Shown: positions 9,083-18,249, counted from the stretch's first letter. The stretch is DNA of 64,000 bases from Marinobacter xestospongiae (GCF_023156385.1 NZ_JAKZAK010000004.1:158699-222698), one strand, 5' to 3'. Notes: generated by a model not told the origin, from the letters alone. Translations and numbers: made by a program.

Positions 9083-10495
9083 ATGATGAACGCTCCTCTC
9101 AATATGGGGAAAGCGCTGGTGCTGGATGGAAACAGCACGCCGGTCGCGGTCCCACCCATGCCCGACTATAACGGTCGGGTGGTCGCCTATACCGCCACCG
9201 CACTGATTATCGCCCTCGGTATGTTCGAGGGCCTGTTCGGCGCCAACATGTACGGTCTGCTTGCCGGCTGCCTGATCTGGCCCCACATTGCCTGCTACCT
9301 CAGTCGCCGCACCCTGCTCCGCAAGTCCAACCGCATACGCCAGAAAATGCTGATGCTGGACTGCATCTTTGGTGGCGCCTGCATCGGCACCTGGGGACTG
9401 ATTCTGGTTCCCTCCGCCGCCGTGGCGCTGATGATCATGTTCAGTTGCCTGATCGTGGGCGGGATTCGCCAGTGGTTGCTGGGCATGGTGCTGCTCGTTG
9501 TCAGCACCTCCGCCGCGGTGGCGCTCAATGGTGTGCCTGCATCGCTCCAGGCGCCGATCTGGACCACGCTGGTATCCCTGCTGGCCACCGGCACCTACAT
9601 CTGCGTCACCGCCTATTACGCCCACCAGCAGGCGCGCTCGCTGATGCTGGCCAAGACCCAGATCCAGAATCAGCGCGAGCAGTCCATCGCCCTGTCCCAC
9701 AAACTGTCGAAGTACCTGTCACCGCAGGTCTGGCAATCCATCTTTACCGGCGAGCGGGACGTCCGACTGGAAACCCAGCGCAAGAAGTTGGCCATTTTCT
9801 TCTCCGACATCAAGGGATTCACCGACCTGTCCGAGGAGATGGAACCGGAAGCGCTGACCGAACTGCTGAACCACTACTTCAACGAAATGTCGGAGGTGGC
9901 CCTCAAGTACGGCGGCACCATCGACAAGTTCGTTGGCGACTCGATCATGGTGTTCTTCGGCGACCCCACCAGTCGCGGCCAGCGCGAAGACGCGTTTGCC
10001 TGCGTTTCCATGGCCATCGAGATGCGCAAGCACATGAAGATCATGCGCCAGAAGTGGCGCAGCCAGGGCATCAAGACGCCACTGGAGATCCGCATGGGCA
10101 TCAGCACGGGCTACACCACCGTCGGCAACTTCGGCGCTGAGAACCGCATGGACTACACCATCATCGGCAAGGAAGTGAACCTGGCCAGCCGCCTGGAATC
10201 CCTTGCCGAGCCTGGCGAAATTCTGGTGTCCTACGAAACCTTCTCCCTCATCAAGGACCGGATCATGTGCCGGGACAAGGGCGAGATTACGGTGAAGGGC
10301 TTTGGTCGCCCGGTGCCCATCTACGAGGTGGTGGACTTCCGTCGTGACATGGGGCCAAACCGCAGTTTCCTGGAACACGAACACAGCGGCTTCGCCATGT
10401 ACCTGGATTCGGAGAAGGTCACCGAGAAAGAGCGGCAGTCGATTCTGAGCGCACTCGAGGATGCCGCCGACCGGCTCCGCCAGGAGGATGTCTGA
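9083..10495 (+). CDS. Membrane-anchored class III adenylate/guanylate cyclase
   Basis: The protein makes a cyclic purine nucleotide, most likely cAMP. Residues 30-180 hold about five hydrophobic helices resembling a MASE2-type sensor, followed by a helical linker. The cyclase catalytic domain spans about residues 234-420. The two metal-binding aspartates are in FFSDIKGFTDL (D242) and KFVGDSIMVFFGDP (D286). The transition-state Asn and Arg are intact in VNLASRLE, so it should be active. It follows the DUF962 gene by one base. It differs from the cyclase at 58.7 kb, which lacks membrane helices and belongs to another clade. Confidence 0.9.
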   Translation: MMNAPLNMGKALVLDGNSTPVAVPPMPDYNGRVVAYTATALIIALGMFEGLFGANMYGLLAGCLIWPHIACYLSRRTLLRKSNRIRQKMLMLDCIFGGACIGTWGLILVPSAAVALMIMFSCLIVGGIRQWLLGMVLLVVSTSAAVALNGVPASLQAPIWTTLVSLLATGTYICVTAYYAHQQARSLMLAKTQIQNQREQSIALSHKLSKYLSPQVWQSIFTGERDVRLETQRKKLAIFFSDIKGFTDLSEEMEPEALTELLNHYFNEMSEVALKYGGTIDKFVGDSIMVFFGDPTSRGQREDAFACVSMAIEMRKHMKIMRQKWRSQGIKTPLEIRMGISTGYTTVGNFGAENRMDYTIIGKEVNLASRLESLAEPGEILVSYETFSLIKDRIMCRDKGEITVKGFGRPVPIYEVVDFRRDMGPNRSFLEHEHSGFAMYLDSEKVTEKERQSILSALEDAADRLRQEDV

Positions 10496-10542
10496 AACAG
10501 GAGCGGTGACAGCCGGGACAGCTGGCCGCTCCCGCGGAATGA

Positions 10543-11361
10543 CTACTGGCGCACCAATCGCAGTGACGGCACCGCGCCCGGCTCGGTACTGCGCCAGGGA
10601 TTGATGTCGAGCCCGCCGCGTCGGGTGTAGCGGGCACAAACCGTCAGTTTCTCCGGCTGGCAGCGCTCCATCAGGTCCATGAACACCGTCTCCACGCAAT
10701 GCTCGTGGAAGTCCTGTTTCTGCCGAAACCCCACCACGTACTGCAACAGCGACGGGCGATCAATGGCCGGACCGGTGTACTCGATGGTCAGGGTGCCCCA
10801 GTCAGGCTGGCCGGTCACCGGGCAGTTGCTCTTCAACAGATGGGAACAGAGCTTTTCGGTCACCACGTCGCCACCGGCATGCAGCAGCTCCGGCTGGTAT
10901 TCATAGGCCGCCACTTCCACCGCTTCGTCGTCGATCGACTCGAATCCCGCTGGACGACCAATCGCCTCACCGTCATCGTCCACGCTGTGCAGGGTCATAT
11001 GAACCGTGGCGCCGCAGGCGCTGGAAAGATCCTTTTCCACCACTGCCTTGACCCGTTCCGGAGACGAAAACACGGTCTGATTGAGGGAGTTGAGGTACAG
11101 CTTCCAGGATTTCGATTCAATCAGCGAGGGCGATGCCGCCGGTACACGGAACTCTGCCCAGGCCACCGCCGGCACACCGGATGGACGCAGCCAGGAGATT
11201 TCCCAGGCCTGCCAAAGATCTTCCCCGAACCAGGGCCAGCGGCCGTCGTCCAGCCCCAGCCGACGCCGGTTGTCATCCCGGGGCACCGGGAAAAGCAGGT
11301 CCGGGGTGTATTGGTCGGGGTACTCACTGCTTTTGCCCAGTGGGGCGTTGTGCAGGCTCAT
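10543..11361 (-). CDS. queF: NADPH-dependent 7-cyano-7-deazaguanine reductase QueF
   Basis: QueF reduces preQ0 to preQ1 in queuosine biosynthesis. From the ATG at 11361 it has 272 residues, the length of the two-domain (YqcD-type) form. The QueF motif with ESKSWKLYLNSLNQT is at residues 82-96. The nucleophilic Cys is C180 in SNCPVTGQPD, followed by the general acid D187. The WGTLTIEY block follows. The open frame extends upstream of 11361 but that part has no family similarity. It converges on the cyclase gene, with a GC-rich dyad (about 10501-10533) between the two stops. Confidence 0.96.
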   Translation of the reverse strand: MSLHNAPLGKSSEYPDQYTPDLLFPVPRDDNRRRLGLDDGRWPWFGEDLWQAWEISWLRPSGVPAVAWAEFRVPAASPSLIESKSWKLYLNSLNQTVFSSPERVKAVVEKDLSSACGATVHMTLHSVDDDGEAIGRPAGFESIDDEAVEVAAYEYQPELLHAGGDVVTEKLCSHLLKSNCPVTGQPDWGTLTIEYTGPAIDRPSLLQYVVGFRQKQDFHEHCVETVFMDLMERCQPEKLTVCARYTRRGGLDINPWRSTEPGAVPSLRLVRQ

Positions 11362-11383
11362 AGCAGTCCTCAAACAGATCGCA

Positions 11384-12157
11384 TTAGTGACGGATGCCCT
11401 TGCCACGCTTGAGCATCTGCAGGGCAACGGTAAACAGGATGGCAATAAACACCAGGATCATCGACAACGCAAATACCACGTTGACGTCAGATACGCCAAG
11501 AATGCCGTAACGGAATGCATTCACCATGTACAGGATCGGATTGACCATCGAAACCGCCTGCCAGAACTCCGGCAACAGCTGGATCGAATAGAACACCCCA
11601 CCCAGGTAGGTCAGCGGTGTCAGCACAAACGTCGGCACAATGGAAATGTCATCAAACTTGGTGGCCAGCATGGCGTTGATGAAACCACCGAGCGCAAACA
11701 GCGCGGATGTCAGTACCACCGTCAGCATGGTGACCGCCACATGGTGGATTTCAAGCTGGGTGAATGCCAGCGACAACATCGTCACGATCACCCCGATGCT
11801 GAGGCCGCGTGCCATCCCGCCAGCAACGTAGCCGGTCAGGATCACCCAGTTCGGTACCGGCGAGACCAGCAACTCCTCAATGCTGCGCTGGAACTTCATC
11901 GAGAAGAACGACGACACCACGTTGGAATAGGAGTTGGTGATCACCGCCATCATGATCAGCCCGGGCACGATGTAGGCCATGTAATCGAAACCGCCCATCT
12001 CGCCGATGCGGGAGCCAATCAGGTTGCCGAAGATGATGAAGTACAGGGTCATAGTGACTGCTGGCGGCAGCAGGGTCTGCGCCCAGATACGGGTAAACCG
12101 GCGGATTTCGCGAACCAGGATGGTATTGAACGCAACCAGGATGGCGGATGGGCTCAT
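11384..12157 (-). CDS. yadH: ABC-2 type transporter permease (YadH-like)
   Basis: This is the membrane subunit of a two-gene ABC exporter. It has 257 residues with six hydrophobic segments and the ABC-2 signature around QRSIEELLVSPVPNWVILTGY and PLTYLGGVFYSIQLLP. Its ATG overlaps the stop of the ATPase gene by four bases, so the two are translationally coupled. The pair matches YadG/YadH of E. coli in order and sequence. The exported substrate is not established. Confidence 0.9.
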   Translation of the reverse strand: MSPSAILVAFNTILVREIRRFTRIWAQTLLPPAVTMTLYFIIFGNLIGSRIGEMGGFDYMAYIVPGLIMMAVITNSYSNVVSSFFSMKFQRSIEELLVSPVPNWVILTGYVAGGMARGLSIGVIVTMLSLAFTQLEIHHVAVTMLTVVLTSALFALGGFINAMLATKFDDISIVPTFVLTPLTYLGGVFYSIQLLPEFWQAVSMVNPILYMVNAFRYGILGVSDVNVVFALSMILVFIAILFTVALQMLKRGKGIRH

Positions 12158-13095
12158 TGTGTGGACTCCTGCTGTTCCCGGGCATTGTCCTGGACCATGG
12201 TCAGGAACAGTTCTTCCAGGCGGTTGGATTTGGTACGCATGCTCATCACTTCCAGCCCTTGGGCCTTCAGGGCATCAAACACCTCATTCAGACTTCGCCC
12301 TTTCTCGACCTCCACTTCCAGGGCTCCGTCATCAGCCAGCCGCGCCTCGAAGCCGGCCAGTTCCGGCGCGCCTTCAAGGGGTGCCTTCAGGTCCATGATG
12401 AAGGTTTCCCGATGCAGCTGCTTCAGCAGATCACGCTTGCTGGTGTTCTGGAGAATGCTGCCATGGTCAATGATGGCAATGTTGCGGCACAGCGCTTCCG
12501 CCTCTTCCAGATAATGGGTGGTCAGGATGATCGTGGTGCCCTGGCGGTTCATTTCCTCCAGGAAGGCCCACATTGAGCGCCGCAGCTCAATATCCACACC
12601 AGCGGTCGGCTCATCGAGGATCAGCAGGCCGGGTTCGTGCACTAGAGCCCGGGCGATCATCAGCCGCCGCTTCATGCCGCCGGAGAGCATCCGTGCCGGC
12701 GTATCCCGCTTGTCCCAGAGCCCCAGCTCCTTGAGGTACTTCTCGGTTGAGCGCCTGGCCCGGCGCAATGGCAGACCGTAGTAGCCCGCTTGGGTGGTGA
12801 CGATGTCAAAGACCTTCTCAAACTGGTTGAAATTGAACTCCTGGGGTACCACCCCCAAACCCAGCTTGGCGGCCGCCAGATCGGTGTCAATATCATGCCC
12901 GAACACCTTGACCTTACCCGCGGACTTGTTGACCAGAGAACTGACGATTCCCAGGGTTGTGGACTTGCCAGCGCCGTTGGGGCCCAACAGCGCGAAAAAG
13001 TCGCCCTGCTCCACCCTCAGGTCAATTCCCTTCAGGGCTTCGAAACCATCACCATAGGTCTTGGTCAGGCCTTCGATTTCCAGTGCGTAGGTCAT
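12154..13095 (-). CDS. yadG: ABC exporter ATP-binding protein (YadG-like)
   Basis: This is the ATPase subunit that powers the permease encoded directly downstream. The Walker A motif GPNGAGKST is at residues 38-46. The signature MLSGGMKRRL and the Walker B LLILDEPTAGVD follow, and then the switch His in ILTTHYLEEAE. At 313 residues it is a single nucleotide-binding domain plus a C-terminal extension of the multidrug-exporter type. The gene is divergent from the lipoprotein gene at 13366, and the 270-base space between them holds the promoters. Confidence 0.92.
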   Translation of the reverse strand: MTYALEIEGLTKTYGDGFEALKGIDLRVEQGDFFALLGPNGAGKSTTLGIVSSLVNKSAGKVKVFGHDIDTDLAAAKLGLGVVPQEFNFNQFEKVFDIVTTQAGYYGLPLRRARRSTEKYLKELGLWDKRDTPARMLSGGMKRRLMIARALVHEPGLLILDEPTAGVDIELRRSMWAFLEEMNRQGTTIILTTHYLEEAEALCRNIAIIDHGSILQNTSKRDLLKQLHRETFIMDLKAPLEGAPELAGFEARLADDGALEVEVEKGRSLNEVFDALKAQGLEVMSMRTKSNRLEELFLTMVQDNAREQQESTQ

Positions 13096-13365
13096 AGTGA
13101 ATCCCGATACTTGCAGTGACGCCGCCGCAGCCAGGGCGGATTGGCTTGAAGAGCCTCACTAGATGGCATCACCGGATGCCGATTTCAAGCCCCGGTCCGA
13201 CGGCCAGGCGATATCCGGTCCCGTCGGGCCAATCCGCCAAACTGCGACGGGTTTCCTGATATGCTGACAGGCCGGCCCATATAATGCCGGATACAATAAC
13301 TTACAATACGTCTGCGGTGCCGCGCCCAGGCTACCCGGACAAGCAACAGGACCCTGCTGCACACC

Positions 13366-14484
13366 ATGAAACCGGTACACTCCACCCTGTTATTCACCTG
13401 CCTGATTCCAATGATGCTGTCCGGCTGCTCCGGTGGCAGCTCCGACAGTGACGACCGGCTGCGGGGACAGGTGACCCCCAACGGTATCCGGGGGCTGAGC
13501 TACCAGACCGCCAGCCAGACCGGGGTGACCGACAACGACGGATCGTTCCGCTACTACCCGGGCGAGTCCCTGCAGATCAGCGTTGGCGACCTGCAGCTGG
13601 TGTCCGGCGTACCGGCCAGCGACATCGTGACGCCGCTGGAATTCCTGCCGGAGGTCCGCGCCCAGCTCGCCAGTCCCGCCCTCAACGACGAAGGCCTGCT
13701 GGACCACCGCCTCACCGAGCAGGCGTTGCTTGAAGACACCACTCTGATGAACATGACCCGCTTCCTGCTGTCGCTGAACTGGGAGGTCACGGTACAGGAC
13801 GACGAAACGCTCGAAATCCGCGACCGGGTGCTGGAACAGCTCAATGACGCGTTACCGGAACTGGATGCCGCCATTGACTTCGCAGTCAGCGCCAGTGAGT
13901 TCGAGGCCAGCAGCGAGGCTGGCCGTTCCCCGGCCAATCAGCTGCTGGAGAAAATCTGTTTCTTCGAGGAAGACGACGATCGCTGCGACGAACCACCCAC
14001 CCAGGCAGAGATCGACGCGGCGCCAGAACGCCCGGACGATGACGACGACATTGATCCGGACATCGAGTATCGCGAAGACCTCGTCAGCAAACGCAATCGC
14101 ATTCTCGGTGGCCAGCGCCAGCTCGACGATGTCGACGTGGATGCCGCCAAAGCCTACCTTACCCGGGAGCTGGATGCCGCGACCCGCATTCATGCCAACC
14201 GCTACACCCTGACCCCGGAAACCGCCGCCTACCCCGCCACGGATACGGGGATCAAACAGGTACGGGTTCGCAAGATCGGTGGCGGGCTTGCCCTGGGCGC
14301 ACTGGAGGCAGTCAGTCTGCGGGACGCAGACGTGGCCATTCACAGCTACGACTGGCAGAGCGGCACGGTGGAGTATTTCATCAATGGCGAGGCCGGCGGC
14401 GAGTCAGACGTACTGGTGAACTTCCAGCCGGAAGACGACTATCGCTGGATCCGGAAACAGCTGCGGGTCATCATTGAAGAGTAA
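13366..14484 (+). CDS. Hypothetical lipoprotein with acidic central region
   Basis: This is a 372-residue lipoprotein of unknown function. The signal peptide ends in the lipobox MLSGC with the Cys at residue 21, so it should be a membrane-anchored periplasmic or outer-membrane protein. Residues 30-90 (GIRGLSYQTAS, DNDGSFRYYPGE, ISVGDLQLV) resemble a short module common in marine bacterial surface lipoproteins. The centre (about 200-235) is strongly acidic, with runs of Asp and Glu. No enzyme motif was recognised. A TATAAT box at 13280-13285 is a candidate -10 element. Confidence 0.7.
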   Translation: MKPVHSTLLFTCLIPMMLSGCSGGSSDSDDRLRGQVTPNGIRGLSYQTASQTGVTDNDGSFRYYPGESLQISVGDLQLVSGVPASDIVTPLEFLPEVRAQLASPALNDEGLLDHRLTEQALLEDTTLMNMTRFLLSLNWEVTVQDDETLEIRDRVLEQLNDALPELDAAIDFAVSASEFEASSEAGRSPANQLLEKICFFEEDDDRCDEPPTQAEIDAAPERPDDDDDIDPDIEYREDLVSKRNRILGGQRQLDDVDVDAAKAYLTRELDAATRIHANRYTLTPETAAYPATDTGIKQVRVRKIGGGLALGALEAVSLRDADVAIHSYDWQSGTVEYFINGEAGGESDVLVNFQPEDDYRWIRKQLRVIIEE

Positions 14485-14512
14485 GGTCGACGGCTAGCAG
14501 GCAGCAACGGCT

Positions 14513-15814
14513 TCAGCCGAACAGGTTGCGGATACGAAAACGCAGTTCTGCGCCACTGATGTCGTAGCGATTGGGGTCAAGGCCGTCGGTTCCGTTCGGC
14601 AGACAACCCTCAATTCGCAACTGTTTACCCCGGGCGCGACCGGTATTGTGCTCGGCCAGATTGATGACTTTGGCCGTCTTCAGCGGACGCTGGGCGTGAT
14701 CGGTCATCACCATCACCTTCGGCAGCAGGCGACGATCCGGCGAGTGGGACAGAATCACCCCACGCTGACCATCCGACAGCTCCACCAGAGTGCCAATGGG
14801 GTATACCCCGATAGCCTGGATAAAGCGCTCCACCAGGTCTTCCTGAAATTCAATGTTGCGGGTTTCATAGAGATGCCCGACAGCCTGGGCAGGCGTCATC
14901 GGAACACACCCTTCCCGCGGCTCCACCAGCGTCTCGTAGTAGTCCACCAGCCCGGCGATTTTCGCCAGCAGCGGAATCCGGTCGCCACGCACACCCTCCG
15001 GAAAACCGGTGCCGTTATGACGCTCACGGTGGTTCTGGACGATGTTGATCACTGCCCGTGACAGCCCCGCGCTGGCCAGTTGCGCCACCCCGCGTTCGAC
15101 ATAGGTTTTGTATTCGGCATATTGCTCGGCCGAGAGCGCATGCTCGTTGGCCAGAATTTCTTCCGGCAGATCCGCCTTACCGATGTGCGCCAGCAGACAC
15201 CCCATGGCCAGGTGATTCAGCAGCCCGGACTCCAGCCCCAGATGACGCCCGCACACCAGGGCCCAGACCGCCGAGTTCATCGCATGGCGGTAGCTGTAAT
15301 CGTCGTGTTCCCGCACTCGACTGAGCCACAGCAGCGCATCCGGGTTGCGGATAACGCTGGCGGTCATCTTCTGTACCGCCCCAGCCAGGGGTTTGAGATC
15401 CGGCTGACCGTGCTGACGAATGGTGGCGCCGACGCGCACCAGCGCCTCATCGACATCCTGCGCCAAGGCCGTCACACCCTTCACTTCCTTGCGCAAGGGG
15501 CGGCTTTCAACATAGCGGACCGGATTCTTGATATTGATCGGCGGAAGCTTGATCACTTCCTGGGCGTGGGTTCGGCGCTGACGGCGGAAATACACCGGTG
15601 CGTCGGCATGATTGTATTCGCTGGTGTCACGGGTTTCCGCCACATCCACCATGACCCAGCTGCAATGGGACATCAGCGAGCGGATGTCATCCTGAGTGCG
15701 GATGAAGAAGCCCTGGATCGGGAAAGGGGTCTGATGCCACGGCCGATCCAGATCGGACACGAACATGCCAATCTCTAGATTGTGAACAGTCACTTTTTTC
15801 TGGCTTACGCCCAC
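14513..15814 (-). CDS. DUF3391/HD-GYP family protein with degenerate active site
   Basis: HD-GYP proteins normally hydrolyse cyclic di-GMP. This one has an N-terminal DUF3391 domain (starting VTVHNLEIGMFVSDLDRPW) and a C-terminal HD-GYP fold with YRHAMN near residue 175. Key residues are missing. The HD dyad reads AH in LLAHIGK, the next metal His position reads Tyr in YKTYVERG, the second His of HHE is Arg in HRERH, and GYP reads GFP. It is therefore probably a c-di-GMP receptor or an inactive relative. The GTG at 15814 is preferred because it puts the start where DUF3391 proteins begin; upstream ATG codons (for example 15856) exist. Confidence 0.82.
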   Translation of the reverse strand: MGVSQKKVTVHNLEIGMFVSDLDRPWHQTPFPIQGFFIRTQDDIRSLMSHCSWVMVDVAETRDTSEYNHADAPVYFRRQRRTHAQEVIKLPPINIKNPVRYVESRPLRKEVKGVTALAQDVDEALVRVGATIRQHGQPDLKPLAGAVQKMTASVIRNPDALLWLSRVREHDDYSYRHAMNSAVWALVCGRHLGLESGLLNHLAMGCLLAHIGKADLPEEILANEHALSAEQYAEYKTYVERGVAQLASAGLSRAVINIVQNHRERHNGTGFPEGVRGDRIPLLAKIAGLVDYYETLVEPREGCVPMTPAQAVGHLYETRNIEFQEDLVERFIQAIGVYPIGTLVELSDGQRGVILSHSPDRRLLPKVMVMTDHAQRPLKTAKVINLAEHNTGRARGKQLRIEGCLPNGTDGLDPNRYDISGAELRFRIRNLFG

Positions 15815-16021
15815 GGTACACCCCACAACGGCCCGACCTACTTCGATGCTTTCCATTTTGACCCGTCCCGGGCCAGAGTCCATTACAGTTTGGTTGTCAT
15901 CCTTTACTGGAATACAACAAAGCATTACAGACCGTTGCCAAGCGCAACGAATTGTAGCCTTGAGAGCTGCATCACATTCCGTCAGCAGCTTCGCCTAAAG
16001 CAGTATTTACCGCTTCGGCGA

Positions 16022-16627
16022 TCAATCCTGTTCACATACGGAATCGTCCAGATCCGGCATGCGATCCGCCAGTGAGCCCCGTCGCACTTTACGGATATCC
16101 ACCCGATAAGGCACGGACGAAGCGCGGATATAGTCCATATTCACAGTCTCGCCGTCAATCTCATGCTGCGTTCGCTCCGGCCGACAGTAGACGTGCAACT
16201 CAACCTGACGTCCCAGCTCGGTGATCACCAGCGATGATTGCGCCGGGAATACCGCCAGGCAAACGGTGCCCGGCTCCACCGGTTGACCACTACGGACATC
16301 CAGGTCCAGCGCGGTGTCGCCACAGGCACGGATACCATCGCCACACCCGTTCGACGACGACCGCTCCTCCCGGCCACCAGCATCGCTCAGTCGCCAGATA
16401 CGGTCGCTGCACTGGGTTTCAATGGTAATGGGCGTAGCCCGATCGCTGGCCAGCCACCAATCGGGGTAGTCCGCAGATCGCCAGCTCACCCTCACCTCAC
16501 GGGGCTCACCAGCGGAGTTGGTTGCAGGAAACACACCGAAATGGGAGTAGTAGGAAGCACAGCCAGGGAGCAGCAAAACCACGATCAGCAGGGGCGCGAC
16601 GGACAGGGTGCGAAAGGTATTGATCAT
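16022..16627 (-). CDS. Hypothetical lipoprotein
   Basis: This is a 201-residue protein of unknown function. The N-terminus is a lipoprotein signal with the lipobox LLPGC (Cys near residue 23) followed by ASYYSHFG. The mature part contains several Cys (in ETQCSDRIW, NGCGDGIRACG, GTVCLAV, HVYCRPE, SVCEQD) that could form disulfides in the periplasm. No known domain was recognised. It lies between the HD-GYP-like gene and the PilZ gene on the same strand. Confidence 0.62.
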   Translation of the reverse strand: MINTFRTLSVAPLLIVVLLLPGCASYYSHFGVFPATNSAGEPREVRVSWRSADYPDWWLASDRATPITIETQCSDRIWRLSDAGGREERSSSNGCGDGIRACGDTALDLDVRSGQPVEPGTVCLAVFPAQSSLVITELGRQVELHVYCRPERTQHEIDGETVNMDYIRASSVPYRVDIRKVRRGSLADRMPDLDDSVCEQD

Positions 16628-16678
16628 CGACTTACCGGTTATGGAGACATCGGATTGAGGGAAATGGTTGGGCGGAGA

Positions 16679-16948
16679 CTAGTCGGCAAACTGCAACCCG
16701 TAGCCTTCGTGGGTCTGGCGCACCACCTTCATATCCAGTACCGGCGCCTCCACCGGCAAGCCCTGGACCTGAACCGTAACCCGGTCGCCTATCTCCAACT
16801 CCACTTCGTCGTTTTCCACAGCTATGAACACGCCACCATCCGAGATATCACGGGTGGAGAGGATCACGCTGCCGATGCGGTCGCTCTCCACTTTAACCCG
16901 GGTGTTCATCGAGGTTCTGATGTGCTCTCTGCGATCAGACGCCGCCAT
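16679..16948 (-). CDS. PilZ-domain protein
   Basis: PilZ domains bind cyclic di-GMP. The protein is about 89 residues from the ATG at 16948. The RxxxR-type motif is visible in DRREHIR (residues 5-11), and the D/N-x-S-x-x-G element in STRDISDGGVFIAVE. The rest reads as a PilZ beta barrel (GDRVTVQVQGLPVEAPVLDMKVVR). It is essentially a stand-alone PilZ domain. A start at 16969 is also possible. It is near the degenerate HD-GYP gene, which suggests a small c-di-GMP response cluster, but a shared transcript is not shown. Confidence 0.85.
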   Translation of the reverse strand: MAASDRREHIRTSMNTRVKVESDRIGSVILSTRDISDGGVFIAVENDEVELEIGDRVTVQVQGLPVEAPVLDMKVVRQTHEGYGLQFAD

Positions 16949-17120
16949 AAGATCTACTACCCATACCATTCGTGTCTGGTGGACGATTGGCCCCATCGGA
17001 GATGCACCCAGGCACCTGCAGGCCACGCCACCTGCCCAACCGATTCCGCTTATTCTTGTTTCGGAAGCATAGCATTGTTTTCACGGAAAATACCGGTCAA
17101 ACATTGACAGCTTTAGCAAC

Positions 17121-17139
17121 TATAATGAGAATGGTTGAC
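17121..17139. promoter_or_regulatory. Fur-box-like operator before the iron transporter
   Basis: The sequence TATAATGAGAATGGTTGAC matches the first half of the Fur consensus well (ATAATGAGAAT against ATAATGATAAT); the second half is weaker. It lies 80 bases before the ferric-iron binding protein gene, the expected place for an iron-dependent repressor site. The call rests on partial identity plus context. Confidence 0.5.
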
Positions 17140-17218
17140 GTTTATTTTTGATTCAGGCCTGCAACCATTATGCTCCCTGATTCGCCAAACCCATGCACCA
17201 CCAGAAAGGTACACCATT

Positions 17219-18232
17219 ATGCCCTTCAAGTACGCTGCTACTGCTGCCCTGGTCGCGGTCACTGCCATGCCACTGGCCGCCAGCGCCGACGAGGTCAATA
17301 TCTATTCCTACCGTCAGGCCAACCTGCTTGAGCCTCTGCTGGATGCCTTCACGGAAGAAACCGGCATCGAAACCAACGTTGTTTTCGCCAAGAAAGGCTT
17401 GGCCGAGCGCCTGGAACGGGAAGGCCGCAACAGCCCTGCCGATGTGGTGATGACGGTCGACATCTCCCGCCTGAACGAACTGGTGGAACGGGGACTGACC
17501 CAGGCTGTCGATAACGAGGTAATGGAAGCCAACATTCCTGAGAACCTGCGTCATCCGGACGGCAAGTGGTTTGCACTGACCACCCGTGGCCGGATGATCT
17601 ACGCCTCCGTGGACCGTGTGGAAGAAGGTGAGATCACCACCTACGAAGAGCTGGCTGATCCCAAGTGGGAAGGTCGCATCTGCACCCGCAGTGGCAAGCA
17701 TCCGTACAACATTGCCCTGTTCTCTTCGATGATTGCCCACCACGGCGAGGAAGAGGCCGAAGCCTGGCTCACCGGCCTGAAGAACAACCTGGCCCGTAAG
17801 CCACAGGGTGGCGATCGTGACCAGATCAAGGCCATCGCCGAAGGTGTCTGCGACCTGTCCATCGGTAACAGCTACTACTACGGCAAGATGCTGAACGACG
17901 ATAATCAGCGCGCCGCCGCCGAAGCGGTCCGCATTGTCTTCCCCAACAGCGACGGTCGCGGCACTCACATCAACATCAGCGGCATCGCGCTGACCAACAG
18001 TGCCCCGAACCAGGAGAACGCCATCCGCCTGATGGAATTCCTGTCCCAGGAGAAGGCCCAGCAGATCTACGCCGAAGCCAACACCGAGTACCCCGCCAAC
18101 CCGAGCGTGGAACCGTCAGGCATGGTCGCAGGCTGGGGTGAACTGCACCCGGACTCACTGTCCCTGCAGGAAATCGCCGAACGTCGCAACGCCGCCGTTC
18201 GCATGGTTGACCGGGTGGATTACGACAACTGA
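17219..18232 (+). CDS. fbpA: Ferric iron ABC transporter substrate-binding protein (FbpA/FutA-like)
   Basis: This periplasmic protein binds Fe(III) and delivers it to the inner-membrane permease. It has 337 residues from the ATG at 17219, with a Sec signal peptide ending ASA-D near residue 23. The mature protein begins EVNIYSYRQANLLEPLLDAF. The three consecutive tyrosines Y219-Y221 in GNSYYYGKM are the iron-coordinating cluster typical of FbpA/FutA. The permease gene follows after a 135-base gap with a strong hairpin. Regulation by Fur is likely from the upstream box. Confidence 0.93.
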   Translation: MPFKYAATAALVAVTAMPLAASADEVNIYSYRQANLLEPLLDAFTEETGIETNVVFAKKGLAERLEREGRNSPADVVMTVDISRLNELVERGLTQAVDNEVMEANIPENLRHPDGKWFALTTRGRMIYASVDRVEEGEITTYEELADPKWEGRICTRSGKHPYNIALFSSMIAHHGEEEAEAWLTGLKNNLARKPQGGDRDQIKAIAEGVCDLSIGNSYYYGKMLNDDNQRAAAEAVRIVFPNSDGRGTHINISGIALTNSAPNQENAIRLMEFLSQEKAQQIYAEANTEYPANPSVEPSGMVAGWGELHPDSLSLQEIAERRNAAVRMVDRVDYDN

Positions 18233-18249
18233 TCGACGCCTGAACCGGT

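Noticed and set aside
9083..10495. The first cyclase as a second Pycsar cyclase
   Set aside because: It has an N-terminal multi-helix membrane domain, intact purine-cyclase Asn/Arg residues, no effector neighbour and no AGS-C domain.
11081..12514. A 477-codon plus-strand frame over queF, yadH and yadG
   Set aside because: It runs across three well-supported minus-strand genes and their junctions; composition is that of a shadow frame.
17104..17126. TTGACA and TATAAT before the iron transporter as a standard promoter
   Set aside because: The two boxes are only 11 bases apart, too close for sigma-70. The TATAAT is better explained as part of the Fur-box-like site.
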